Positions 12,426 to 26,600 of a DNA stretch of 64,000 nucleotides are shown piece by piece. The position numbers were made by a program, and so were the translations under genes. This DNA is from Puffinus mauretanicus (lineage: Eukaryota > Chordata > Aves > Procellariiformes > Procellariidae). How positions within the stretch are numbered: the first letter of the stretch is position 1; each line of letters opens with the position of its first letter. The notes under the pieces are model-generated. The model did no database searches and was not told the DNA's origin. It saw nothing but the letters and a program-made list of their open reading frames with translations. The stretch spans positions 682,001 through 746,000 of the forward strand of contig JAJKFH010002749.1 of the NCBI GenBank assembly GCA_023333565.1. Direction: 5' to 3'.

Positions 12426-15400
12426 TTGTTAGCCTCTTGTGGAACAGGTCTGTGCTTCACCATGTGTCAGGTCCTTGGAAAAACTCCCACTGACATCCAT
12501 GGTTTTTTAAAGGATCCCTAGTCATCCAACTGTTTCCCGTTTGGAGCATAAAACAAGCATTTGGCATCCAAGGTGTCACTAAATTTACAATAACTGCAGC
12601 ATCGGGGACTGGATTGTCTCATACACTGGCTTTGGTACAAAATTACTGTCTTGGATGCATTGTCAAGTTCTGGCAGCTCTGTGCAGGTAGTATAGTGTTT
12701 CAGAGTTAATCCCTTATCTATTTTGAATTCCTACCTACATTGACATAAAAAGTAAGTCTCGGTTGTTAGTCATGTATTTGTTCTTAATAAATATAAGCAC
12801 TTTAGAGAAGTAGGCTCCAGCAGAAGGCTGATTTGTTTTCCAGCATTTTAAGCTGCATCTTTAGGACCACTCCTTGTGGTAGCGATAACTGCTGAATTAG
12901 GAATGTACATAAACTCATCCCAGCATCATGGTGAACTTAGTAAATTGTTCTGGTTAAGGAAGTAACTTCTAACCAGCCAAGAAAAAAAACCCTCCAGTTT
13001 TTAAAAAATGAAATAAAGAACAGCCTAAACATAACATCTTTAAGAACTGTGTCCCTGTGTCAGTAAGATACTGAGAAATATCAGCTAAAGTTACACTTAC
13101 TATTGCTGAAGTTTCAAAAAGTACAAAATTTAGACTGAAATCCATATAGGATATCTGAAACTCATCAGTGAAATAGAGAACCTGTTCATACTTTTCATGC
13201 CTTTCATTATCAGCTTCCCGATCTCCAGAGGAAAAATAAGAGAATCTAAGTGGTTTACAAGTATTTTTGTCCTTATCATGTGTGACATTGCATACTATGC
13301 TGAGCAAAGGTTTTGATGAGATTGATGTGACACTGAACAGTGCAGAGACCTCCTCCTCTGTGAATCTCTCAGCAATTCACAGGGCTGAATGTCCCACAGA
13401 GGAGTTGTTCCAGAATCAATAAAGTTTCCAATATAGACAACTCTTTACATTAATGATGATTTTTTTTAAAATGGTATAATAAATCATAATTAAGGAGACA
13501 AGGTGTCTTTTAAAGATTATTCCACTGCTGAGAAGGAGGGGTTGGACGATGCTGCTGAACTGGAGAGAGCTGGTAGGAGTTTCCTGTTACAACTCTGCCA
13601 CAAACCTCAGGGTGCTGGGAAGAATTCCCCTCTGCCTTTGGCCCCTGTCTCTCAGAAGAGTGCTGCACCAGCCTTCCTTGCCTGAGAACTCACAGCCCAT
13701 GAAAGCAGTCCTGAAAAACAGATATAAGGAAACAAGTCTGGTATTTTGATCATCCAAGTACCTACAGGTCCAGTTTCTACTTCATGTTGGTCTGTGACAT
13801 TGTAGGGCAAACCACCATCCTGACTTAGACACGTAAAAGAACAAAAATGGTCTTTGGTCTCTGTTGTTTTGAAAACACATGAAATAAATCCAGTTTACAT
13901 TGATGTGGATAACATTGACCATGTGATTGTGGGCAAGTCATAGGTGTCTGGTTGCAGGGCGGTAAGGTCCAAAAAGATCAGGTGACCCTGGTTATATATT
14001 GTCACTATCTGTACGGATTGGAGAGTGGCTTAACTAAGCTCCGTCCATGTGCCACTGACGGGCTCGTTGCATGGTTCGTCCTTTCGGCTGCAAGTAGCAC
14101 AATGAGTTGGAGGAGGTTTCAATGAGAAGAAAGTAAACCTGGTTTCTCATTGGCATTGTTGTGTAGGTCACATCTCTGTCTAGGTGAAGCTAACAGGTGC
14201 AAAAGTGGCTGGAGAATTGAAGCAAGAATATATATACCAGCAATCACCTGTCACAGTGGAAACCTGTACCAAAGAGTGCCCAGCCCGGGTCTGACCCTGT
14301 TCCAATTCCAGAGAGCATTTCATGAACCTGGATCAGATAATGCAGCACAGTCACTGTATCTGTAACCTGGGCTTCGCTGGAAGAGACTGTGAAGGCATGT
14401 GAAAAAGAGAGTTTAAAATGGTACTGGGGGGTTACTGGCCTTTTTCACATGGTGGCTTCAAAACAAATGAAGGATTCTTAACACCTAGTACTAATCAATT
14501 GCTGGATAACAGCTCTGAAGAAAAAATGAGAGGAATATAGTGGATAATTCAGTGAACATTACTCAGCAATCTCATCCATTGTGGAAAAGGCGAACACCCT
14601 GGTGTATGAGACAGGAATGCTGCCTTTAAGGCACATGAAATCGTGCTCTGGCCAGACCTGTGCTGGATGTTCGTCTCCAAGAAAGGCATGGGCCAAATGG
14701 AGAAGAGTCCAGGAGAGCCAGGAATGATCATAAGTGGAGGAAAATTACTTCTCAGAGAAGACAGAATAAGTCAGAGTTGTCTGGCCTAATGAAGAAAATA
14801 CCAAGGTATAGCTGATCTTGTTTAAGGGTAGTTAAGGGAACTTTCCATGTTCCTCCTAGGGGGGATCACCAGTATTTTTGTTTGCATTCAGATGTTGCTC
14901 AGTCATCCAGTGATAAGTAGCTTACATATAGAGGGTTCTTCTGCAGCCAGTCAGTTTTCTTGCGATGCCAAGCACAATGCTTCCTTGAGACTTGGCAGTC
15001 AACATATGGATGCTTGGAGACCCAGGAGAACAGTTTAATCCAACCACAGTGAAAGAAGTCTGAAGCTGGGTTGGTTTACTTTGCATTTTGGATAGGCTAA
15101 GTGTGTGGGTAGTCGGTCACTGGAGTTCAGATATGTTGGGTAACATGGTCCTGCAGTAGGACCCTGTCCTGCTCCCAACGAAGCTAATAGGAATTTTGCT
15201 GCTAGTTTCAGTGGTGAGCAGGAACAGACTCATGCTATCCCCATAAGTGTTTGCACTATTTCGGACTCTTTATCATCATAAAAAGCACCAGATATGTGCC
15301 AGATCACACGTCTGAATCAGACTTTACAGGATAACTAGTTATAAGCCTGAGAGTAAATAGAGAAAGTGGGATTCACCATTCATCTAAACTTCAGAGGTGC

Positions 15401-15789
15401 ATGCTTTGCCACTTGTCACATGCTCTTATCAGTAGCACAGAGGCACAGTTAGAAAGTGGCTAAACTCACGTCTTAAAAGTTCAAACTTTCATGTAAAAGA
15501 ATGACTAGATTTTAAACTCCACGTGTTCTCATTCACCCACAGGAGACAGCCAGTTTTGAGAACCTGGGTCTTTTAACAGCCACTGCTCTTGACTTCTTCT
15601 CTTGTATGTCACCAAGAGTCTAGATATTTAATAACCTTTGCTGGAATAAGCTTCCCATGCTTTACCTGCGCTTTGTAAGGAGGTGCTTTTTCGGTTGAAT
15701 CTTACTTCCAACAGAAGGTTTTTCTCTTGCTAGAAATGTTACCAACATAAAAAAAAAAGATAGTAACAGCCTTATTTTCTCAGTAAGAT

Positions 15790-15829
15790 GAAGGGGGGGG
15801 AAAGAGGGGGAAAAAAAAAAAAGAGGAGG
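15790..15829. repeat. Homopurine tract, 40 bp
   Basis: All bases are A or G, including runs of eight G, five G and twelve A. Long homopurine-homopyrimidine tracts can form triplex DNA. No mirror symmetry strong enough to claim a structure is seen. Confidence 0.7.
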
Positions 15830-16980
15830 TATTTTCAGTTCCAGGGACATCACATTTGCGGTTTCTTTGTTGATCCTGGAAGATGTGAAAGTGTGAAGGC
15901 TTAACAAGCTGAAATTTCCCTAATGCTCTAGCCTAAAATCAAAGGGGATGAGACACCCGCCCTTCAGCTAGCATAAAATAATGCTAGCAGAAGCACATCA
16001 AGACAATACTGTCATTGAATTGCATTGTTTTTCTCTTTGTCCAACCTAACTTGTTTTTGAGCTATCTTTGCAAATCAATGCAAAACTTTGCACTGAAATT
16101 TTGGAGCAGATCCTTAGGATGTAGTTGGGGGCTGGAAAACAAATTGCGCGTAGGGCAAATGAATTGTCAAAGGCCTCTAGAAAGCTCAGCTTCAGGCAGG
16201 CGATTTCTTTGTGGCTGTATGTGCAGAAAGGCTTTCACAGCATCCATTAAGGTAGCGCAACAGGTGCTTAGAATATAGCCAACCTTACAGATTTATCTTT
16301 CTCTATTTCTATGTTTTAAGGCAGTTCACATCATATTTAAGATACTAATCAGAGAGAGCTTTCACTGCTGATGTGCTGTTAGTATGGCACTCCATTTCAA
16401 GCAGTTTCTCCTTTTTTAGCAGGATTTTTTTAACTTAATAAAGCCCCACTTAAACCGTGAACAATGAACAATTGGTTTGCTTGTGGATATATTGCTGAAG
16501 CATTATATATTTCCATGTGCGATCCAGAATTGCAGATATTGGGTACTTACTGAAGTGCAAAGGTGGCAAAGCTGGTGGGAACCTTTTACTGTGTTGAAGC
16601 AGAAATTACCTCCTGAGTTTTAAACTATTACAACTGTCACATTGGCCTGTGATTTAACAACTCAACTCCTTTTTAGACCAATTTTGCTCCCTTTAAAGCA
16701 AAAAACTGTTTTGGCTAATTGCGAAATGTCAACAGTGGTTTGCGTTGGTCCAAGAGTTGGGATATTTTTTACTGTGAAGTGCATCACTTTCTGAAAAGTG
16801 ACTGTGTAAATGGCATTCAGCAATTCAAGTTGTATTGTCTTTCAAAGGTTACTATAGCGTATTCCATCTACAGAATGTTGGAAATGTCTTCCTTGGCTAA
16901 AAGGCACCAAAAGAATAATTACGATCCTTTGGGGCATGTCTACATCGTACACTGAAATACCTACATCTGTACAAAGATGT

Positions 16981-17052
16981 ACATCTGGCTTTTGAGTCTG
17001 CTAGGTATCCAAAACAAGTCTCATTGTGGCAAATCAGACGTTTATTGAAATG
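16981..17052 (+). repeat. Divergent direct repeat, copy A
   Basis: This 72-bp segment matches 17559-17631 in the same orientation. I count about 15 mismatches and one single-base gap, roughly 79% identity, mostly transitions. It runs from ACATCTGGCTTTTGAGTCTG to GTTTATTGAAATG. It could be an old local duplication or two copies of an ancient dispersed element that I do not recognise. Confidence 0.7.
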
Positions 17053-17558
17053 GGTGTACAACAGATATCAAAGGTAATGGAAGCAAGCTGGTAACTTGCT
17101 CCAAGTTCGGCACAGAGCAGTTAGGATGAGCACAGCTGCCTCCACACAGTGCTGTGGTGTATGGCATCCATTAACGCCCCATCTGACTCAAAAATACATG
17201 CCAAAGAGCCTTACTCAGTAAACTCAGCATGAAGTCTAAACTTCTGTTTCAGAAACGAGGCGATGCAGTTGTTTATTATTCTCCTTAGTGTCCTTATTCA
17301 GACATTTTTTTCCAAACAACCACCAACACAAACTTTAATTATTTTTTTTTCCCAGTTGCTCTGATGAGGACTAGCTGTCCCCTACTTTTTTCCTGTCGCA
17401 TGAGTAAGAGCAAAATTGTCAAAAGTATCCACTAACTCTGAACTCTCAGCATGAGACATTTTCAAAGCCTGCGTTTTTCAGAAAATAGGTTGTTGTGTAT
17501 GCTTCATATATCCAGAATACCTCCTGTATTGATGTGAAAGACATTGTGAAATTTCAGC
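17053..17558. other. Spacer between the direct repeats
   Basis: These 506 bases separate the two copies of the direct repeat. I see no gene or terminal inverted repeat that would make the whole a DNA transposon. Confidence 0.5.
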
Positions 17559-17631
17559 GCATCTGACTTTTGCATCTGCTAGACATCCAAAGCAAATCCA
17601 CATTGTGACGAATCAAGTGTTTGTTGAAATG
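17559..17631 (+). repeat. Divergent direct repeat, copy B
   Basis: This is the partner of 16981-17052, running from GCATCTGACTTTTGCATCTG to GTTTGTTGAAATG. The start-to-start distance is 578 bases. Similarity fades on both sides, so the unit seems to be only about 70 bp. Confidence 0.7.
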
Positions 17632-20600
17632 CTTTAGCCTGAAAAGACTTAGAGCATTTTATAGGGGAAAAAAAGTTTTTCCTGAGGCAGCTGACCAGTT
17701 TCACAATTGGCAAATTGAAGAACAGCACACAGTTTGTGATAGGGGAAAATTGCACCTACTTACCCTTTAACACTGATTGCATCATTGGTCTTTGTGCTTT
17801 TAAAAGTCAGTCAATCAATATTCATTTGTTTATTTTTCTCCCATGAAACATAGATAAAAGGAAGAAGGACAGAAACCAAATCTATTTAGTAGTAAGGAAT
17901 ACAGGACATGCTACTGGAGATCACAGCATTGGTCATGCAAAAAAAAGCACAAACCCCCCCTCTGTAACAGATTTAGTCTTGGTTTTGTCACTGAATCATC
18001 CTGTAGGATTGTTCATGCCACTTAAACTTGCATTCCCATCCTTCTCTACAAAATGAATGTGGACTGTGATACTTACTGTTGCACAGGAAAATGTGAAAAC
18101 TATCTATGACAAGTCTAAATGGTGCTTTGAAGATGGGTCTTCATGCAGAAGTGCTTCCCCAAGCTTTATTATTCTGTCTCCAGCAGTTGATGAAACCTGA
18201 TGCTACAAGGGAGGCAAAGGAAACACCATTATGCACCTTCTCAATAGTTTCAGGGTAGTTTCCTTTCTGTTTTTGCAATGGAGAAGACTAATCTCTATTG
18301 TTCATTACTGGCATTAGCGCAACGCCAGCTGAGGTCTACGCCCTGTTGTGCTAGCACAACAGCAAACACGTGCCCAACGCCAGCCTCCAACAGAGCAGAG
18401 AGCAGGGAAGATGAGAACAGAGACCAGAAGAAATGAGCACAGAAAGGTGAAATCATTTACCCGAGGACATTCAGCGAGCTGAACCCTGCAGGTTACCTCT
18501 TTGGACTGCAACATTGGCAGGCTACACACTGAACCCCATTGTTCATGTCCATATTAACTGCTCTGGTCAAAGGTTCCCACCCTGCACTGAAACCCACAGT
18601 CCACTGAACTGCTTCTGTTATGGATGTAGAAAGACCCTATGTGAGCACAGGGGTCTTGTCTTACCTGCCTTCTTCCCTGCAGGATGCTCTGACCCTTTGC
18701 TGGCCCAAGCTCTCCACCACCTCCAAAAGCCCTGCCAGCAAGGCCTTCAGCAGAGCATCTCCTGTAGAGCTTTCATGCATTTTGGTTAGCTGGCATCAAT
18801 AGACTTCATCTTCCATCATGTGCTGCAGTGCTGATCCTCAGCAGTGTTGCATATATTCTGTGACTACAGCGTGTGCAATCAATTAACCCATCGATTTTTG
18901 CTTTTACTGCCTTCCTGCATGCGAGCAGCCTTACCAATAACGCACTGTCAGAGATCCTTCAGAGGTGTCTCAGCACCAGAATTTGTGTTGAACGTCTGCC
19001 TGCTGACTTCCAGAGGCATCTGAAGCGAGGGAAGGAACCTGGATCCAGCCCTGCTGACCTGGTGGTCCTCCCTTTTGCTCATGTTCATGATCACTGTTAT
19101 TGGTCACCTGGTCTAATTTGGAGGGTGTAGGGGCAAGTTTTGTTAGTACCTTTGCAATGAGGGACAGAGAGAGTTTAGAAGCTGGTAGGCCATCACACAG
19201 AATATGTAGTACAGCATTGTGCCTGTGAATACCTCATACTTTATTTCTAGGGAAGCAAAACAAGAACGTCCCTGCACAGTCTAGCATGACCTAGGAAATA
19301 AATAGATTGCATTTCCTTCTCTGCAGCAACACCACCTATGGACAGAGAGCTTGATTTCTCTCCCCTTCTATTTTAATTCACAGACACATTCAAAGATACT
19401 GTCCCTGGGCAAGTAATAACCCTTACAAAGAAAAAACCATTTACACTGTGAGTAAAGAATGGCTTTAGGAAGGAGAAGCGTAGATGGAAATATTTTCAGC
19501 TGTACAGAACTGTTCTGTCCAAGTCATTACAAATGACATAACTGTGGCATGTATTTTCAAAACCGTAGCAGTGGAATGGATCATTTTTGCCTCTGCCTTT
19601 CAAGCTGTGATCTTGGACAGGTGGTGGGAAATTCTGAGGTTTTCAAGGCTGCTAAGATTCAGACAGGAAAACCAAAAAGGTGGAAGCGTTGGCGCCAGTT
19701 TCCTAGCATGCCTCTTGGAAGGAAGAGAGCCTTTTTCCACCACTGCCAGTTATCAGGACTGTCAGCCAGCTAGTTGCTCAACAAAGATGCATCCTCACGA
19801 CAAGCGTCCTATTTTATTAGTATGTATATCTTCTCTGAATGCCAGTTGTTCAGCACAAGACTGCAGGAAAGATCATTATGGCAGACTTTGACTTGGCAAA
19901 AGTTACATAAGTTGTATGAGAAAAGAAAAATTTTTTCTATATGTCTTTCCATTATGGAGGCTTTCTTGTAAATGGGAGATAGAAGTATTACTGCCATTCC
20001 CACTGAATGCTCCATGTGGGCCAAGATATGCTGTTAACAGTTTAGAAAAGTATTTCTAAACCTTCTCACTTTTTAAAGAATCCATGCAGATTTAATTTTT
20101 GGCCTCTGCTTGACATATCATTATCAAGCACCAGAGGTTAAACTATTTGTGGATGTGACTGAACTTATGTTTGTTTCATTATCAAACTACTTTGATCAGT
20201 GTTTTTTTCAACTTTCTTCTGATATTGGTGTGCCTTTGAACTAAGCAATGTAGCAATCCCATGCTGTGCTCCAGCATGGCAACGGGCCATAGCGGAGAAA
20301 GTAAAGTCATCTCTTGCAAGTATTGCCTGATGGCTCGAGCATATCGAAGGTTGTCGTATGCGGGTGGCAGTCAGGGCCCAGCTTGATACGGCATTGAAAA
20401 CACTGAGTAGCAACGTACAGTGGCCAAAAGATACTTTACTATGGAAAAATCCATTGTTCAGTGCCATGCTGTCTTTCTCTTTAAGGGTTTTCTCCTTCCC
20501 CTTGATAAGAAAACTGAGGAGCTTGTACAGCTGCTGTTTCATCCTCGGCGTGCGTGTACTTGCACATTTTTAATATCACTGCTTACTGTTTGTCATGTTT

Positions 20601-23600
20601 CTTTTCTTCCCCCACGACCAACCTGGCTTGCAGTTTTTCTGCAGAATGCAAACTCTTGACCAGATTTGCAGAAGAATTCAGCATGCAGTATACAATGGGA
20701 AAGGGTTTCAAAGAAGATGCATCCTTGAAAATACAGACTCTGTTGTGCGCCCTGCTTACCATTTCTGTATGTGATGGGTTATATTTTCATAACATACCTC
20801 TAAATGTAGTGAATATGTCTACGATAAACTTCTGGTGGGTGGATCCCATCTGTTTGCCACACTAAAAGAAAGCATTTTAGAAACCTAAAAGAAAAGAAAG
20901 ACATAAATGTACCCATCCTTATATCCCATCCAGGCTTCTTATTTCCTTGTCCTCTTTGATGTCTGTCTATGCAAATGCCAAGACTGAAATTCAGCTCTTT
21001 TCCCAAATCTTCTTTCACTCAAAAGTTAACCTTTATGTTTCCCTTATCAGCGTTTGAAACCCTGTCTTTCAGTTTTCCTTTCAAAGGGGGTAAATAAGAT
21101 ATATTCTTCTTGTACTTACATGCCAATAATTTTTTTCCTCCCTGTAATCCAGTCTCTTTGGACCACTCTCTTTCTGGAGAATCAGCTACGAGATACACTT
21201 TAGATGAGAACCATCCATAGCAATTACCAGCTAAATCTTTTCTCATATCACACTTTAGAGGAAATTATTCCAGAGGGAAATTCTTGGCAAACTCACTATT
21301 ATAAATACTGCTTAAATTAGTTCATGGTTATAGAAAATGAGGAGAGGAAGCTTTGCAGGAACTACTGTTTTCTCCACCTTTAGCTTGTAAACCAATGCAA
21401 AGGAATTGTGGAAAGGCTATGGACATTTGAAAAAGAAAGCCATGCAGATCTGAGCAAGAGTTAAGTTTTAATTTGCATTCAGTCACTTCCTTGGCAACTT
21501 TATTGCTTTAAACTTATCAGCCTTGTTTCCTGATGACAATGTGTTACTGACATCAGCTCAAGTTGACGGCAAAGATATTACTGATTTAGAAAATAAACTG
21601 TCATCTAGCGGAAATGATCTGCCTTTGACAGTTTGATGCACACCGAAGTGTCCAGCTGGAGCTGTGGAGTCATAACATTACCACTACCTGGGGAAGCAAA
21701 AGGGATCACAAGGAGTCTACAGTGCAATAAAAGAGGGGTGTTCATCTTTGCTGGTTTGCAGGGAAGAATATGATTATATGTTGGCTCCATAATGAAGTGG
21801 AGTTTGGGCCTGTAAAATACAGATAATAAGAAAAAACTACAATATTTTATATACTTGTAAAAATTCTTTTCCACAGTGGGATCATACTTCCACCTTTTCC
21901 CTGCATTCATAAGGACTCATAACTTCCTTTTTTATATGAAAGTGAGATTCCCATGTAGTCACATAACTCTATAGCTAAGGTTTTAAGAAAAATAGGAGAT
22001 GTTGTGAAACTTGCTATAAAATCACAAGAGCTGGCAAAACAGAGCTAGCCATAATGTTGTTTGATATTCCTCCTGTGTATAGCCCACAGTGACATTCAAG
22101 ACTTTTACTAGCAGATCTGCAGAGGATCTGATCTGCTTCTAGCAAGGAGAGGTGTAGTTAAGTATCAGAAACTTGCACTTTGAGACCTAAACTGAGAACA
22201 AATGCAAAGTCAAGATGGAGAGCCTGTTTCTTTCATGGTGACCACCCCTTAAAAAACAAGTTTTCCAGGACAAAATAACACAACTGAATTGCAGCAATGA
22301 TGGAGGTTACATATGAATAAGCATTGCTGTATGTCTCCCCGTGGAAATCTGGTTGATATAACTGAATCTTTAGTTTTGTCTCCTCGTCTGGGGCTTCTTG
22401 GTATTGCTGTAGTGCAAATGGTAGTACCTAGTAGTACCTTAGGTAGTACCTAAGCTTCATTGTTTCCTCAAAGTAATTCAAAATTTTCTCGTTTCTCTTG
22501 CACATCAAATAAATAGTGGCAATGAGCCCGTTTTTAAAAATTAGTAGTGCCCTGTTAAGCTAATACATCCGCACTCTGCTCCCTGCTCCCATTTATCATC
22601 TCATAGCAGGTCGAATGCACTCTTTGTCTCTCACAGTATTGATTTAGCGTAACAAAGTATGACCTTGCTTGCACTCTGACTTGGAAAACAGCTGTTGTGT
22701 ACCGCATTGAATATGACATTCTTTAAGGGCTCTGCAGGGACATACCAGCAATATGGAAGAACCAGAGAAATAATGGTTTCCTACACCAAATCAGATAGCT
22801 TTGTGTGTGCACAGAGCTAACCCAGAGTAATGAGCACCTTTCACATGAGGTGCAGGGGGAATTTGCTCTTTCCTAGTGGAGCACAGGTGATTCTTTCCCG
22901 TGAGATGCCGCCCCAGCTCCTCTGTCATCAAAGCACGGTTTGAATGTTGAGGTAACTGCCAGAGGAAGAGTTTCCAACTTTGCAGTCATGACAACACCGC
23001 GTGACACCTGCGCCTTCAAGAAGGGAAATGGAGGTGGTAGGAATGACTGTCGTGCTTTCTTATGTCCCGTAGAAAAGGCATCTCTCCTTTCTAAAAACAG
23101 AATAAATTTTGGTCTAAATTCTCTTTGGGCTTTGCAAGGCCTGTTTCATTGCATTTAACAGGGCTCTGGGAAAGTACGACATGCTCTCTACGGGAAGTTT
23201 TGGGTAACTGGGTAACTGCTGTTTTCTGCACATGGTAACCAGAATTTTTGAGGGCCCTCTGGGCATTGCTGTAATACAGAATGATGAAATGAGAAGACCG
23301 AGACAACTATCAAGCATGCAGTATTTCAAAGCAGCCCTGTAGAATACAGTGCCATCCACGGTCTGTAGGATTTGACAGATGAGGCAGCGGCAAGGCAGAG
23401 AGACAGGCAGAAATTGTGGTATTTTGGTTTATCCAAGATAAACAGAGGTATAGCAGAAGTGCTCAGATCTGAATTTTACCTGAACCATCAATGGTCAAAG
23501 AGGCTAAGGCTCCTTTGTTTGACAACATATCACTCAAGTAAGAGAGGGAGGTGTTAGGGAGGTGTTATCTAACACTTCAAATCAGTATTTCCATCCTCAA

Positions 23601-26600
23601 TGTTCCCCTCCCTCACCAGAGTCAGGCAGCGCTAGGTCTGTAGCATCAAGGTGGTAGGTGCACAGTGTTGCCAGGTGAGCTTCACAGCATTTGGGGACCA
23701 TCGGGCAATAAAAGAAACTCACCCCCTTGTGTATGTGTTTATATCCAGACTCACAAAGGTCTGTTGGCTCTCTGTTCCTGCTGAAAACAGTGGGCACCTA
23801 GCACTTAAATCTCCATGGGGAATGGAAAGCCTCATTGGTTAAAAGCTAGATAGATCTTACGAACTATCCATCACATGGATGTGAGGCAACTGACTGCTCA
23901 TCTACCCTGGGAATACTCAAGGGACAGCCTAAAAAAGCCTTTAGCAACAATCCTGTTCCTCAGGCTGGCTACCAGAGCAGAGCCAGGGTGGGCTACTCCT
24001 TCAGTAAAAGCCCTTGCTGTGCCAGTGCGAGAGCTTGATTAATGCAAACTGACTCTTGGCCAAGGACTCATGCCATCAGCAACCTTTTCTAGCCACCCGT
24101 TAGCAGATATTAGTATTTGTTGTCATCCCCAGCGCAGCATTTCTGCAAGTACCGAAGGGTTTTTGCCAGGTTGTAAGTGCTGGGCGCGGAAGTGTTGCAG
24201 AGCCTGAGGAGCTGTTGCAAGGGCACGCAGTCACAGCATGCTGTCCCCATGTACACGCTGGGACCTGGTGCCCAGAAGATACTTCAGCTGCACTTGCAGC
24301 TCTGGTACATGTTGGAGACTGAGGCAGAGCAGAGCAGGAAAGGATGCAATGTGCGACATACAGTTCAGCGAATTTGACTGTTTAGGGTTGTTTCTTTTTG
24401 TGTTGATCCAGTTAAGTCACTGCCATTCACAGCTGGCTGACTGGGTTTTAGAAGCCACCACAAGAAAATCTTTATTAGGAATGCACAAACAGCCAAGTGA
24501 TCTATCAGAAAGTGGAGAAAGGAGATGTTTCTGTAAAGAAGAATGTATAGAAGACAAGGTTTTCTGATTGGGTGGAGAAAAAAATTAGTGCTATTTGTCC
24601 ATTTTAAGAATCTATGGAAAAGTGAATAAACTATTCTTTGCAGCTCCTTTTATTATTCTGTGCAGCTGCAGGAAAGGGCTGTATAATTTATGTGCATTCT
24701 TGAACTAAAATGCGTGGTCTGATGACTAGACATGGTAAGAGGGCAAGCATTCCTCTCACTCCACAGGATTTCAAAGATTCTGACATGTCCTTTCAAAAAT
24801 AAAAATGAAAGACTTTATGCAAAAAGTAAAAGCTCATCTTTCCTTTTAATCAGATGAAATATTTTACTATTAAAAAAATAGTTTCTTTATTTCTGATTAA
24901 TATTTGATTAGACATTGTGACAATATGAAATGCAAACATGGCTTGTGGAATGGCTTAAAAGTAAAAATGTTAATTTTTAATTCCTACAGTGGCCCGCACT
25001 TAAGTCATACTGTGTGGTCATTAATACTGTCAGTCCATCTTATAAGATGGCCACATAGCTAATTTCCCTGCTGTGCAAATACCATGTGATGAAACATAGA
25101 ATTGGGTTTGTGGGCTGTATGTCACACACAGGCCAGTTTGTTTTGCAGGTCTGCTGTAGCAGTTCTCCCCTAAGAGGGTCACAGACTCTAAAACAGACCG
25201 TAAAAGTAGCATAATAGCTGCTCAGTGAGATCCATCAGGTCTGGTGAAGAAGTGGCCAGCCATGAGTGATGGTTCAGTATGGTATAGAAACGCTGTAATG
25301 TCCCATGTTTTGTGTGCCGTTGACATCGTGGGTTGGAAACTGTCCCTTTCTAATGCAATTTTGCTTTCCTGTTAAACACTGTTAAGAAAGCATATCAGGC
25401 AGGTTAGAAAATCCAACTTTTTATGAATCCCAGACCATAATGAAGATAAAATTTGCTTAATTGTTAATTTTTAATAGGATTAGACTGGAATGGTGACAGA
25501 GGAAAACTCAATTGTTTTAAATCTGCAGTATTTGTTAAAAAATAGCAAACACGCCATTTTATGGTATCCAGGGGGATGATGTATGCAAATGCACTTAGAG
25601 GATCTCATCTTCATTTTGGCTAGCCAGAACTTGTACGGTGTACGCCCCAGGCACCTCTGCTGCTAGGGCTGTTGCATGCATGTTGTCAGACTGTGGTCGC
25701 TGGCTCGTTTCAGAAGGCTTCTGCAAGAAACTGGGAGCAGGCACCAATTAGCTCACCTGCTGTTATTTTCTCATCATCACATGGGGTGGTTGAATACACT
25801 GTCCAAATACTTAAAAGGGACAGTGAATGGGTAAAACAGCAATCCCCCTTTTGTACACCAGAAAGCTGTGCCACGGACAGTAATACATACGTGTGCTGTA
25901 AAGGAGACTCCAGTATTTCTTAGATACCGATTGAAGATCATATACTCTGTGCTCAGACTGTACTGTAGAAGAGTTAAATTTTTAAAAAAATAATAATTAG
26001 AAAAACTTAATGCAGGCTTTTAAGATCTTTGTAGCTGAACCAAAATGGTTCTTATACAAATGTGGTGGGGCCAGCAGTGTGCTTGGCTGAGCACAAAGAG
26101 ACATTAGGTTTGGATTAGGATCAGCATTTTCAAGAATACCTTGTGTATTAGCCTGTTATGCAAATGCAACTAAAGCATGTAGGAGCAGAGGCAGGTGCTC
26201 TGGACCCGGCTGAGGAGGTGACAACACCCAGATGCTGGACCACGTTTTGCTAGAGGTTCCACAGTTGGTGGAGCAGAAAACCTGTTTCCTCCATTTAAAC
26301 TAATGTGGCTGACTTTGCACTGAAGCAGATGCCTCAGAGCAGAAACATTACTGCAGGGCAATGTAGCTTCTGGCAAAAAGGCAGTTACAAGCAGCTGGAG
26401 AGCAGTAATCTCCTGCAACAGTGAAGTTCTTTGGAAAGCGGGTATGTGCCTGTGCCTTCATTTGCACTGACACGTAGGTCCTAAGTGGCCGTTGCTTTGG
26501 AAGGTGAGAACTGAGGTCCCCAGGCATACGAGTCCTGTGCAAAATATATCTGGAATGTTCTGCATTTATTGCATGACTCTTTATGAAAATCTCTGACAAA

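Larger units (their letters stand above)
10299..16980. other. Intron 1 sequence with short simple repeats only
   Basis: No exon, RNA gene or transposon was recognised here. It contains an alternating purine-pyrimidine stretch at 12392-12425 and a homopurine run at 15790-15829, listed separately. Open frames are short and look like chance. Confidence 0.5.
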
